DNA of 18,749 nt from Mycoemilia scoparia. Lineage: Eukaryota; Kickxellomycota; Kickxellomycetes; Kickxellales; Kickxellaceae. The stretch spans positions 1 through 18,749 of the forward strand of contig JANBPU010000299.1 in assembly GCA_027575805.1 (NCBI GenBank), given 5' to 3'. Under the pieces are notes generated by a model, which searched no databases, had not been told where the DNA came from, and worked only from the letters and a program-made list of their open reading frames with translations. The translations under genes were made by a program, and so were the position numbers. This document shows, one piece after another, positions 7,602 to 18,677 of this stretch. The first letter of the stretch is position 1. Each line of letters opens with the position of its first letter.

Positions 7602-10451
7602 CTATTCGATTTTTGAAGGCAATTGTTTAACGTTATTTATAATACTTCGTCCAATTCTGAAAAATCGTGATGATCTCTTTAGAGATGCCCTTCTTTTGTC
7701 TTCTCCCTTAAGGTCCACTATATGGTGCTGATATTTGGATTCAGGAATTTGGGGTCCACGATTATAAGATTTTGGAGTATTCTGAACCATTGTGTCGAGG
7801 TGGTCAACGCTGAATGTGTTACGGCGGTTGTAATCTGGAACACCATTGTGGTTAGGTAAGTAGGTGTTTGACTTAATTTGGCCAAGAGTACCACTGCTAC
7901 TCATGACATTGTTCGATCTATCCAATAAGTCTGATGTCCCAAGCCTAACTTGGTCTGTTCGGTTTTCCATATCAGCTCCACCAGTCTTTGTGCTAAATGA
8001 ACCATCAGCGTATTTGGCAATCGGATTCGGAAGGGTCTGGGTTGACTTTGTGGCCTCTTTATCATTGATTGCTAGCTTAGAAGTGGCCACACCAAGCTGC
8101 TTCCTCAAAGGTTTAAGACTCCATCTTGGACGCCACCGGCTCTTTCCAGAGACAGTCGTGTTGTCATCCTTGATGCTCTGATTCAAAGATGGTGCTAGAG
8201 ACTTGACTTCCATGGTGTGCCGCGATTGCTGGGCAGACTGGGCCGCTGCATAGGTTTCTCTCAATGCATCAATGCTTTGCCTTAACGACACATGCGTGGG
8301 TGATCTAACCGGCGAGCCCATATCACCCCGTGGCCGTTCGTTGCTTGGCCGCCTGGCAGTATTAATGTGCACAGGGGCAGATTCGTTTTCTAACCAAGGC
8401 TGTGTAGGCGGTGGCAACAGGGGCTGGTCGTCGTCGTCGTCATCATCATCGTCTCCAGCATTTTTGTCTCCATCAACGACACTTCCATTTATTATAACAC
8501 TACCATTTTTTGAACCCTGAGGGGCAATTTTGGGAACGCCTCTAGATGAGAGGAACGACACCGGTGTGACTGGTTGCTTAGGTGAATTCTGAGTCAAATT
8601 CGCATTATGTTGAGCATGTGTGTTCAGGGCTAACGGAGTGTCAGAATCAGTATCTGGCTTGTCTTCAGCGCCACCAGAATTGGCCGGTAATGACTCTTTT
8701 CTGTCACCGTCGTCGCTGCCATTGGTATTCTGTGCAGGAAGCGACGTGTTTATTTTTGGAGATGAATGTACTGTTAACTCAACACTCCTTTTTTCATTCG
8801 TCAGCTGACAAAGAGGTTTATTGTCCTCTTCTTCGCTTTCGCTCTTTTCCTGTTCAAGATTTCCAGGCCCATCATTGATACGGTCTTGTTGTACCCCAGC
8901 GCTCTGCCTCAAAGCAGAATTCATACTAGAGTTGGCCAGCATCACAAGAGGCTTGTCGTCATCATCTGCATTTTCCTTGGCGTTCACCAAATTTCTAGCC
9001 TCAGAAGCCATGTCTTCGGGATGATTTTTAGAGTTTTCGAAATGGCTAGCCTGGTTCGTTCTTGTGGGTGATGGCTCTTCGCCTGCCTGGTTGAGGGGCG
9101 AGTGGCCACCATTGTGTTGCTGCATGTTCCTGGGCATCACAGGACTGTGGCTAATTTTTTGCAAAACACCAGAATCATAGCTCATACCAGATGCTCTTCG
9201 TGCCGTTGAGTATTGGGCAACTATGGGGGACAGGTGGCCACGGACGGAGGCATGTATATTGCTTCCATTGTTTATCAACATGCTTGATGCTGGGGATATG
9301 GGATAACTAAGCGGCGTGCCTCGTACTGGGGTCTGTATGTTTTTAAGTGGCACGTTGTCGTCGTCTTCGTCATTCCTTTTATGGGCAATGCTATTGTTAA
9401 TGTGCTGCTCACTGTTTGCTGTTGGTGGTAATTCATCAAGATTTTGACTATATGGCCTTTCAATCTGTGCAGCAAAACCATCTCTTGGCGCAGACAATTC
9501 GGGCGACTGTATTTTTTGGAGACGTGGGGACGAAGGCTGTTGCTGTTGTTGCTGATCGTCTGCCTTTGTCTGCACCATTCGCAGGCCAGGATGAATATAG
9601 TTGGCATTTTGAGGAGAGTGGGAAAAGCCATCTTTTTCCTTATTCTGTTTATCATCCTCATGCTGGAGCTGCTGCTTCCGCATTTCCTTGAGTTCTCTTC
9701 TTGCCATATAAAGTTCGGCATTAACCTCTTGGTCAGGAGGAAGTTCACCAGATAGAAGTAGAGAATTGTCGGGGTTGGTTCTTAACTCTGTATTTTGTCG
9801 CTCTTCGTCATAGTCGCCTTCTTCTGATGGTGGTGGTATATTCTGCTGCTGAACAAGAACATAGCGCATCACGCGGGCGTATTTAGACTCCTTCATGGGT
9901 GGGAGGGTGCGAACATGCCATTCCAGATTTTCCTGCGTCAGTGGGTATGTGCCGTCTGACCTGGATACTGGCACATACGATGTGGCGCTCTTTCCAAATG
10001 AAGAGGATGTTCTTTTCGATGTGAAGGCGGGGACAGCATCCTTTGCCCAATATTCGGCAGACATTCGACCACCAACCGCGGCAACAGCGGCGGCCACAGC
10101 AGCCGGAGATGCCCGGGGCGTGGCGCCACGCCTTCGGCCATCGCGAGGAGCACCGGCAGTATCGTAGTGCCTCTGGCTCTGGTCTTTGACTAGAGCCTGG
10201 GAGGAGTGGCGGAATGTGCCGTGCCATTTCCCTCGCCGCTTTGGTTTTGCGGTTGTATCATGCTGATGCTGTTGGTGGTGCGAGTCCCATCCAGCAGCAC
10301 CGTTTTGGGTTGCTGCCCGTGCGTTGTCAAAAGAGCGGTATGGGCTTGTGCCGGGCATGACATCGGCGTTGTTGTAAGTGTACCCATCGTCGGGAGAATT
10401 GCGGCGCCCGCCATTGGGATGGCGAAAAACCTTGGACAAGGCCTTCAGCAT
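7602..10451 (-). CDS. Large low-complexity protein with five acidic-PL motifs, function unknown
   Basis: A single uninterrupted 949-codon frame, the only intronless multi-hundred-residue gene here. I do not recognise a named family. The N-terminus is basic and amphipathic (MLKALSKVFRHPNGGRR). One short ordered-looking segment is seen at about 169-202 (YPLTQENLEWHVRTLPP followed by YARVMRYVLVQQ). A charged helical stretch lies at about 242-275. The rest is disordered and rich in Ser, Asn, Gln, Asp and Pro. Five acidic runs each end in Pro-Leu: residues 361-369, 495-502, 538-547, 600-607 and 667-678 (nine consecutive Asp). There are about twenty SP/TP sites and four RRxS/T sites (near 418, 700, 876 and 920), which suggests proline-directed and PKA-like phosphorylation. 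The C-terminus is strongly basic (RRASLKRSSRFFRIGRS), possibly membrane- or acid-binding. Both ends being amphipathic/basic would suit a cortical scaffold, but that is inference. The frame length and complex codon mix make the gene credible. Confidence 0.85.
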   Translation of the reverse strand: MLKALSKVFRHPNGGRRNSPDDGYTYNNADVMPGTSPYRSFDNARAATQNGAAGWDSHHQQHQHDTTAKPKRRGKWHGTFRHSSQALVKDQSQRHYDTAGAPRDGRRRGATPRASPAAVAAAVAAVGGRMSAEYWAKDAVPAFTSKRTSSSFGKSATSYVPVSRSDGTYPLTQENLEWHVRTLPPMKESKYARVMRYVLVQQQNIPPPSEEGDYDEERQNTELRTNPDNSLLLSGELPPDQEVNAELYMARRELKEMRKQQLQHEDDKQNKEKDGFSHSPQNANYIHPGLRMVQTKADDQQQQQQPSSPRLQKIQSPELSAPRDGFAAQIERPYSQNLDELPPTANSEQHINNSIAHKRNDEDDDNVPLKNIQTPVRGTPLSYPISPASSMLINNGSNIHASVRGHLSPIVAQYSTARRASGMSYDSGVLQKISHSPVMPRNMQQHNGGHSPLNQAGEEPSPTRTNQASHFENSKNHPEDMASEARNLVNAKENADDDDKPLVMLANSSMNSALRQSAGVQQDRINDGPGNLEQEKSESEEEDNKPLCQLTNEKRSVELTVHSSPKINTSLPAQNTNGSDDGDRKESLPANSGGAEDKPDTDSDTPLALNTHAQHNANLTQNSPKQPVTPVSFLSSRGVPKIAPQGSKNGSVIINGSVVDGDKNAGDDDDDDDDDQPLLPPPTQPWLENESAPVHINTARRPSNERPRGDMGSPVRSPTHVSLRQSIDALRETYAAAQSAQQSRHTMEVKSLAPSLNQSIKDDNTTVSGKSRWRPRWSLKPLRKQLGVATSKLAINDKEATKSTQTLPNPIAKYADGSFSTKTGGADMENRTDQVRLGTSDLLDRSNNVMSSSGTLGQIKSNTYLPNHNGVPDYNRRNTFSVDHLDTMVQNTPKSYNRGPQIPESKYQHHIVDLKGEDKRRASLKRSSRFFRIGRSIINNVKQLPSKIE

Positions 10452-11530
10452 GATGGCGATATGTGCAGAGAAATAATATATGAATGCGAAGTAGAAACAG
10501 TTATACTGCTATAGCAACAACAACAGCAGCAGCGGCAGTATTGTTATTGCAGCGCTTTACTACCAATACTAGTACAATAAAAGAACAATAATGAAGTGAC
10601 AGAAAATGTAGGGAAAGGAAGGGAAAGAGAAGCGCTGGTGTGTAAACGTGTTTATCTTTTTGTAAGACAAAGAGAAGAGAAAAAGGGAAAACAGTGCGAA
10701 TAGTGCCTTTCAGTTACAATTATAGAAAAGTTGTGAAAGCCCACAGCGGATAGGTCAAAAAGTTTGGGCGAAGGGATGCAAAGCACGGCACAAATCGCTT
10801 GGCTTTCTGCGAGGTGAAAGTACCAATATCAAATGAATGTGGTATTTGGATCGTTTTGAGAGATCCTTCTTGCCGGTTATCACCTTTCTGTGGTTGGATT
10901 GACGATGCTCTACCTTGCGCTGTAGCTAAACAATGTTTGTACTTTTGGCGCTTCTGTTCCGAACAGGAGAAAGAGAGCAAATTCATACACCAGTTCTTCT
11001 TGATGGAGCGGCAATTCAAACAGCAGCAGCAGCAACAGCCTTGCTTCTGAGGAAGCCAACTGGGCCTTCAGATGACCATATTGTTTTTCCAAACACGGGA
11101 AAATTCTCCCCTTGTCCAAACACAAGAGATTGGGCATCCATACAACAGGCTGGATCTACAAGGCCCACATTCGCACAGGCACCTCCACATACTCTCGCCT
11201 CCTTCCTACACGAGAAATTATTTAATGATACCCATTTCGGACACAGCCTGATACACGCCAATGGGGCTGTCTACTTTAGAGTTCGACTATTAGAACAAGC
11301 ACTTGGGAATTTCAAAGATATGCCTTGGGACTTTGGAGCAACACTCTTTTGCTCATTGCTACCATTCGTTGCCGAAAGCGGTGGGATTACTTGTAAAAAA
11401 GCAGTACTTTATATACTCATGGTTGCCCACAACTATTTTCCATTTACTGCTATCCCATGTTTCGTCCCATCTCTTTTTTCCCTTCTTTATGGACCTGCAG
11501 TGTTTCTTTCATACCCAGTTTATTTTTAGC
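10452..11530. other. Upstream region of the 949-aa gene, plus an uncertain open stretch
   Basis: The first 250 nt on the minus strand form a pyrimidine-rich, GCT/GTT-repeat leader for the gene ending at 7602. Further out, a 198-codon plus-strand frame (10933-11529) is open but has no recognisable domain. Its Cys, Phe and Leu-rich second half looks like translated non-coding DNA, and it runs up to a dispersed repeat at 11531. I do not call it a gene, but it could be a remnant of a longer repeat. Confidence 0.4.
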
Positions 11531-11690
11531 TCAGCTTGCAAGGTCTACATCATAAGGAAACAGGCCGGCTCCTATGTGTTCTCTGCAAAACCAGCTCATA
11601 AGATATGCATTTAGCTGGAGTCCGACAGATTATTGGCTAGCATCCAAGGCATTATCCTCGTACACACTTTTGAGGGAGACTCTGTCAATT
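11531..11690 (+). repeat. Dispersed repeat family R, copy B
   Basis: Shared blocks with the copies at 611-790 and 2986-3154, in order: AGCTTGCAAGGTC, AAGGAAACAGGC, TTCTCTGCAAAACCAGCTCA, TTTAGCTGGAGT, ATTGGCTAGCATCCAAGG, TATCCTCGTAC, ACTTTTGAGGGAGACTCTG. It is closest to the inverted copy at 2986. Confidence 0.75.
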
Positions 11691-12923
11691 ACTCAGAGCT
11701 GATTTATTCTTTTTATAAAATGCTGGTCGCCAATCTGATACTAATTAAAGTTGCTTCATAATACTTTTCAATAGTGTACTACTAACCGCCAGTCTCTAGG
11801 ATTTCACACACACACTGTAGTTCAGCAAGGATTTTTTCCTGAGCGGGTTTTATCCAACAAGCTCCCTTCTGGCTAGTCACAGCGTTATCAGCGTCTCCCT
11901 GTCCACAGCTCCATTTTGTTGCCCATCTGCACAAGCCAACAAAAATACCTGTTTGCCCCTAATATTGCCACTCAGCTTCAATTCAATCTTGGGGATTGCC
12001 TTGCATGTATGTATAAAAATGGGTATTTCAATGGGATAATTTACCCCTACTCCACCTTGAACTTTTTGCATTGTATTATTAAATCCTTAAGCCTTATTTT
12101 CATTGCCATTATTGTATATCTTGCTACGAATTCTTCTACTTTGCCAGAGTGCATCTTGTCTCTAGCTTGAATAAAACTGTGTTTCTATCGGTAGCAAGCA
12201 GTGCCGTATAAGAATGTCACACACATTTAATACAATCAAGATGAATGTGAGTCTCAATTTGTGAAAAACGTGATCAACCTTTATTTTGTATTAAATAAAG
12301 ATCCAAAAAATAATACAGTGAGTCATGTGCAATGGGGCTTTATAGTAGGGATGTATTGAGTGCCGCTTTTAATTCTATCACAAGCAAGGTATTGCCACAT
12401 GTCTTGTCTCACTTAAATTCTAGGGGGTGATTTGTTGATAATACAAAGTCAATTCTCACTACTGATCAGCCATTAAATGGCCGTGTGAGGGTCCCAGCGC
12501 TCTGTCCCCATAAAAAAGCAACCAGATAGCTGGTGTATTACGGCTGGGGATTCCTAAAGCCTATATAACAGAATATTTTTTCTAGTCATATAATCCTGCA
12601 CATACCACGCCACCATTCACCAACATAACCAATATACACACATAATTGCATTTGCCAATTTTTTCAAAATTGTATAGTATTTACTACACCAACAATTACA
12701 AAGGACTCGTCAAAGTGCATATAACAAAACAGTCATCAATGCCCTTGTTTATTTTTTAATAATTGTTTTTTGGAGTACTCATTTTTGTTCAATTCACTGT
12801 GATTTCTAGTCATACAAACATATGCGATGTGTTTACATAAAATTCAATCCATTTATAAATCCAATTAATATGTAGTCTAAGGTTTTGTACTAGTGTAAAT
12901 GTAGGGTTATTATGTGGGCATCA
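11691..12923. other. Intergenic, no gene supported
   Basis: AT-rich DNA between dispersed repeats. A TATATAAC near 12562-12569 and an AATAAA near 12169-12174 are the only transcription-like signals. Open frames on both strands are short and show no family. No RNA gene signature was seen. Confidence 0.45.
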
Positions 12924-13050
12924 GATATGAGTTATTATTTTTGAAGGGCGACCATTTACTAACAGATGGTGATCATCCACTTGAATGCGATTGTCTCTTT
13001 AATCGTTGTCAACCAAAAGGAGGCACCCTTCAAAAACTATCATTCATAGT
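12924..13050 (-). mobile_element. Short inverted-repeat element (MITE-like), copy 3
   Basis: The terminal repeats are TTATTTTTGAAGGGCGACC (12935-12953) and GGCACCCTTCAAAAAC. The minus-strand interior (AACGATTAAAGAG, then AAGTGGATGATCACC) matches copy 1 in order, so this copy is inverted. It is more diverged than the other copies. Confidence 0.8.
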
Positions 13051-13247
13051 AACATAAAGAAATTCATAACAAATAGGTTTCTAATTTAGTGTTTAACTAT
13101 CCTTGACCAAGCTCTAGTTGGCAATAAATATTTTGTATTTTATTTAGCTTTGAAGGTGACAAGCAATTCTATATGTAGATTTCAGGAACATTTCAATATC
13201 TACCAAACCAATGTGTTTTGAAGACATTTGCGCATAGCTAAGATATA

Positions 13248-14030
13248 CTACTTTTGTATGTCTTGCTTAGATCCTGATTCCTGGTTGGCAAGGTTTACAA
13301 GGAAAAATCCACGAACACGAGGCTCCGTTAGGTCCCGAGGGAATTTGTTGTCCTCCTTTTCGAATGCAACAGCAACCATACGCCTTTCCTTGTTTCTTGG
13401 CATCTTTTGTGTGTAGAATTTAACATAGCCCGGTGTAAGTGCAAATAGCGTGTGGTCTTTTCCAATCCCAACCTACATATGGCCATCATAAAATCATTTA
13501 ATATTGATTTTGTTTGCGTTGTTGTGTATATTAATAGCCAGTTTTAACAAAATATTTTATTTTGATACTTACATTATCTCCTGGGTGGAATTTGGTACCA
13601 CGCTGTCTAACAATTATATTTCCAGCCTTTACAAATTGATCTTTATATATATATATAGTGTCAGTGTTTATAGCTTTTTTGAAAGATCTTTAACACATAT
13701 AACTGATTTGGGATCTCAATGTTCGGCTCTTACCATTTACTCTTTTAACACCAAGACGCTTGCCTGCTGAATCACGACCGTTTCTTGATGATCCACCAGT
13801 CTTTTTGGATGCATATCTGACTTGTTGAAGTATAGTTTTGTCTACATACATGAATAGCATATAACGTAAGTTCCGAATTACTATTTACTAGATTCGAAAA
13901 TATTGATTCTCAAACACAATTTGACTTTTACTATACCTGCCAAGCTTTTGTTGAAACCAATGACAAATTGTCTTGTTTCAAATGAGATTGGATTGGTAAA
14001 TGCCCCCCGAAATGCAGAAAGCCCGAGCAT
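13248..14030 (-). CDS. MRPL27: Mitochondrial 54S/39S ribosomal protein bL27m, four exons
   Basis: On the minus strand the exons are 14030-13937, 13820-13734, 13640-13573 and 13472-13248, joining to 474 nt (157 aa). The bL27 signature is nearly complete: [20 protein letters not shown] (residues 34-53), [26 protein letters not shown] (about 63-82) and [20 protein letters not shown] (84-103). The first ~33 residues are basic and hydroxyl-rich without clear globular character, fitting a mitochondrial import presequence. The protein sits at the peptidyl-transferase centre side of the large mitoribosomal subunit. At 157 aa it is close to animal mitochondrial L27 and much shorter than yeast Mrp7 (about 370 aa). 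Donors GTATAG, GTAAGA and GTAAGT all keep phase. It is divergent from the saccharopine dehydrogenase-like gene. Very secure. Confidence 0.96.
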
Positions 14031-14654
14031 TGTTGCTATATAATTTGTCTTTTTTAATTTAAATTTAGTGCACCAAAAATGGCTTAGTGATAGTGATATC
14101 CTAAAACAGTTACTTTTGCTCAGAATAGACCTGCTTTATGATTATGGCACGTCGAAAATCTAGCCTGATCTGATAAAACTATATTTACTTGATCATGCTG
14201 CTTTAGAATACTGCACTGAAAATAGACTATAAGTTGCATGCACCCCTGACGTCTGAATAATGGCTGCACAAGATTCTCCGCCCTTTTACGGACCTCGGGC
14301 ACGTAGGGGATTCACAGGCGACCGTGTAGTCGCACAGAACATCCTAATATATGTGCCCAAATTGCAGCTGGCACATGAATGTGGATAAACCGCTTTAAAA
14401 CAGAAAAAATTCTATAAAATTAATAATCATCTTTTACCCTTCTTGGCAGTCCATGGAAAAATGATTGAGCAGCGGAGCCTCCGTTGATCTGGGCTCTGTG
14501 TAGACTATTGCCAATAATCTTACAAATGCTCAAACTCCAATCCAATATTTTGAAAATACTAATCTAGCAGTATGTTGTCAGGATGATCACAAGTGATACG
14601 CGGACGGAGAGATTCATTCGTCCGAAGATACATAGTTTTTCAGAACCAAAGCAC
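14031..14654. other. Divergent promoter region between bL27m and the dehydrogenase gene
   Basis: No gene is supported on either strand. The region must carry control signals for both flanking genes. It contains a perfect 6-bp inverted pair (CGGACG at 14601-14606, CGTCCG at 14619-14624) and an AT-rich core near 14400-14430. Confidence 0.5.
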
Positions 14655-14662
14655 TATAAATA
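14655..14662 (+). promoter_or_regulatory. Probable TATA box of the dehydrogenase-like gene
   Basis: TATAAATA lies about 165 nt before the ATG at 14820, a spacing like that of the first PMP3 gene here. Confidence 0.45.
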
Positions 14663-14819
14663 CTGCCACATGTCTTGCTCAAAATCTCGTGTCTATCCAC
14701 TGCAAAATAGCTTTGATTCCTTATCCCCTCTCATTATTATTACTGCTATTACACTTCTACCAAAGGTTACAACAACTATAACCACCGATTCTTGACACAA
14801 TAAAAACCTTACTTACATC

Positions 14820-16431
14820 ATGCCAGAAGGTGATAATAAAAACAACAACATGGGTGAAAGAAAATACGATATTCTAGGTAAGTTTGTTGCCAAAAAGCCA
14901 AGTCGTGATATATATATATTAAAAATACAGCTACGATGTTAAACTATATATGTATATATTTATTTATTTGTTATAGTCTGGGGAGCCAGTGGGTTCACTG
15001 GAGAATTTACAGCCGAATACCTTGCTCTTAACGCTCCATCTGTAGGTCCCTGACCTTCTCCTTTATTTTTTGTCCTTCTGAATGTCACCGATCGATCTAA
15101 ATAGTTTTTGATAATTATAGGGAACCAAAGTTGCATTGGGTGGGCGCAACCTTAACAAGATCAAAGACATGCAAAAGAGAGTCGCAGAAAACGCTCCAGC
15201 CATTGGAGACATGCCGGTCCTAGTTGCCAACAACAATGACCTTCAGGCTTTGGAGGAAGCTGTTAGTCAGGCCAAGGTTGTAATCTCAACGGTCGGTCCA
15301 TACTCTCTTTATGGATCAAACATGGGTAAGTAAATACATATATAAAGCAAACAAATAAATAAAGCTGGCCATTATACGCCAAATTGACTAATAACATATT
15401 TGGCTCCTATAGTTGAGGCCTGCGTAAACGCAAAGACCGACTATTGTGATATTACTGGAGAGTTTCCTTGGGTAGCCGAAATGAAGAAAAAGTTTGGGGA
15501 AAAGGCCAAGGAGAACGGTGTCACCATCGTCTCGTTTTGTGGGTTTGACTCTATTCCATCAGATTTGGGCGCATTCATGTTGAACCAGTATGCCCAGTCT
15601 AGAAACAAACAATTGGGCGATGTCAAGGCCAGTCTTACATACTTGAAGGCTGGTGTCAGCGGTGGGACTATGGCTTCAATGGCCGAAGGGATAGAAAAAA
15701 TGGTTAAAGAATACTTCAAGCCCAAATCATGCGGGGACAAGGACACCCAAGAAGACAGCAATAAGGCTAAAGAGGATGAACAGAGCGAAAAAAGGGCAAA
15801 GGCACCAGGCCATGGGCCTATCCACTATGACTCTGGATTTGAAAAGTGGCAAATGCCGTGGATAATGGCCAGAGTGAATACAGCCGTCGTCAACCAGGCT
15901 GCCATCGCAAATAAGTATGGCTCACGCTTTAGCTACTACGAGTCTCTGTCGGTATCTGGACTCATCCCAGCAGTCACCAGAACAATGGGAATAGCCTCGC
16001 TTATTGGCTCTTTGGCATTCCCACCCACTCGCTGGCTTGCCAAGAAGGTCCTTCCATCACCAGGCGAAGGTCCATCACGCAAGGCAATCGAAGAAGGTGG
16101 GTTTGTTCTCGATTTCATTGCCCCCATGTTTGATTCAAATGCCGACCCACAAGCCAAGTCGGATGGAAATGATGAGGTTGCCTACGGTCGCGTGGCTGGA
16201 AAGTCTGATCCTGGATATGGGGAAACCATCAAATACGTCAGCGAGGGTGCCCTCTGCATCCTTAAAAACAAACATTTGAATGGAAATGCATCGCCCAACA
16301 GCGCCCCCAGCATCGGTTCAGGCATAGGATCACCCTCTGTTCTAATGGGATCAGTTTTCCTTCAGCATCTAAGATCGCTAGGATTTGAATTCAAAGTTGG
16401 CGACGTCCCATTCGAAAAGAGCAAATTGTAG
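14820..16431 (+). CDS. Saccharopine dehydrogenase-like (SCCPDH-type) oxidoreductase, four exons
   Basis: The exons are 14820-14877, 14977-15041, 15121-15325 and 15413-16431, joined in phase to 448 aa; human SCCPDH is about 429 aa. After a polar 12-residue lead, the Rossmann fold opens with the dinucleotide-binding loop VWGASGFTGEF (residues 20-30). It continues with VALGGRNLNK, VVISTVGPYSLYG, TDYCDITGE and GFDSIPSD (153-160). This order is typical of the SCCPDH / trans-acting enoyl reductase branch and not of the lysine-pathway enzymes Lys1 or Lys9. A charged Lys/Glu/Asp-rich insert at about 210-240 separates the two halves. Substrate and pathway are unknown for most members, and some are associated with lipid droplets or membranes. 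An in-frame second ATG at codon 11 gives a start nearer the Rossmann fold, so the first ten residues are uncertain. The downstream convergent neighbour is PRMT1. Confidence 0.93.
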
Positions 16432-16836
16432 CTATATCATTTAAGTGTTGCTTGAGTGATAGTCTCTGTATTTCCTTTCCTTCTCTTGTTTCATATTTAA
16501 ATATTAGTTCAGTTTTATCAGATAAATAAATATACGCCTTCTTATTTCCAATAATTAGTAAAAAGTGGCGTTAATAGTGATTAATTGATGATATTCTCAC
16601 CATGGGCGATCTTTTTTGATAATAAATTTTGCAATTGATCAAAAAATTGAATGTCAAAGAAAATGCCAAACTGGGATTCTTATAAATGGTAAAAAGAGCT
16701 ACTTTAAATAATGGTCTTTACAGATCTTATAAATTAACACCTATTATTAACAGCAATATGGAAGCAATCGGTTGTTAGGTAAAGCTAGACACACATATAT
16801 ATTATTGATTCAGCATGTAGAGCATTGAAACTAAAC
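16432..16836. other. Convergent 3' region between the dehydrogenase and PRMT1 genes
   Basis: AT-rich DNA that includes the 3' ends of both transcripts. No coding sequence was seen. Confidence 0.5.
16525..16530 (+). terminator. Polyadenylation signal of the dehydrogenase-like gene
   Basis: AATAAA lies about 95 nt after the stop codon in an AT-rich 3' region and is the best candidate signal on this strand. Confidence 0.45.
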
Positions 16837-18240
<1,404 letters not shown>

Positions 18241-18574
18241 CTTTGATACTTTACACGAAATAGAGCTGGAAAAGGACTTTGGCAATGAAAACAAGAGTTT
18301 TGAAAAGAAGTGCAAAGCAATTTTTTGAGGAGGAAAATTGTTGTTTTGGTGCTAGTGTTTTGATCTGATCTCTTGATTCCACAAAAGTCTTTGTTCCTCA
18401 TGGTTTCCCCACACAATCATGAGCTTTTACTGCCTGTTTTATTCTTTGAAAAATCTGGCTGGTTGGGGAGCGACAACTTCAACAAAATTTATAGATTCCT
18501 CCTTTATTTGTCAAACAAAAACAGACTTTGATTTTGGAGAACAGAATTATAGGCTAAATGTATCGATATTCTTT
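18241..18574. other. Upstream region of PRMT1
   Basis: Presumed promoter and leader of the minus-strand PRMT1 gene. An open frame continues upstream of the start but contains no ATG and meets a stop, so it is not coding. No clear TATA box was seen. Confidence 0.45.
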
Positions 18575-18677
18575 TGGGTGATAATTTTTGAAGGGTATCT
18601 TTTAGTGGCTGCCAATGACTATAGGGGCAATCACAGCCAAACGTGTAGCTAACCCTTCAAAAATAATCGCTCATATG
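18575..18677 (+). mobile_element. Short inverted-repeat element (MITE-like), copy 4, shortened
   Basis: The terminal repeats are ATAATTTTTGAAGGGT (18581-18596) and ACCCTTCAAAAATAAT. The interior is TGACTATAGGGGCAATCACAG, then CCAAAC. It is plus-oriented and about 20 bp shorter than copy 1: the part after CCAAA is missing, next to the right arm. It abuts copy 5 directly. Confidence 0.8.

Noticed and set aside
7605..7622. TTTTTGAAGG next to the stop of the 949-aa gene as another inverted-repeat element arm
   Set aside because: Only the ten-base core matches. There is no outer arm, no interior and no partner arm, and the sequence is coding.
12480..12560. Fourth copy of the dispersed repeat (AGCAACCAGATAGCTGG, CGGCTGG)
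   Set aside because: Two short blocks resemble the inverted copy at 2986, but the order and spacing fail outside them.
18241..18315. A 25-codon N-terminal extension of PRMT1 that reads like a mitochondrial presequence
   Set aside because: The frame is open upstream but its first codon would be TTG. No in-frame ATG exists before a TAG further upstream. The ATG at 18240 gives the normal length.
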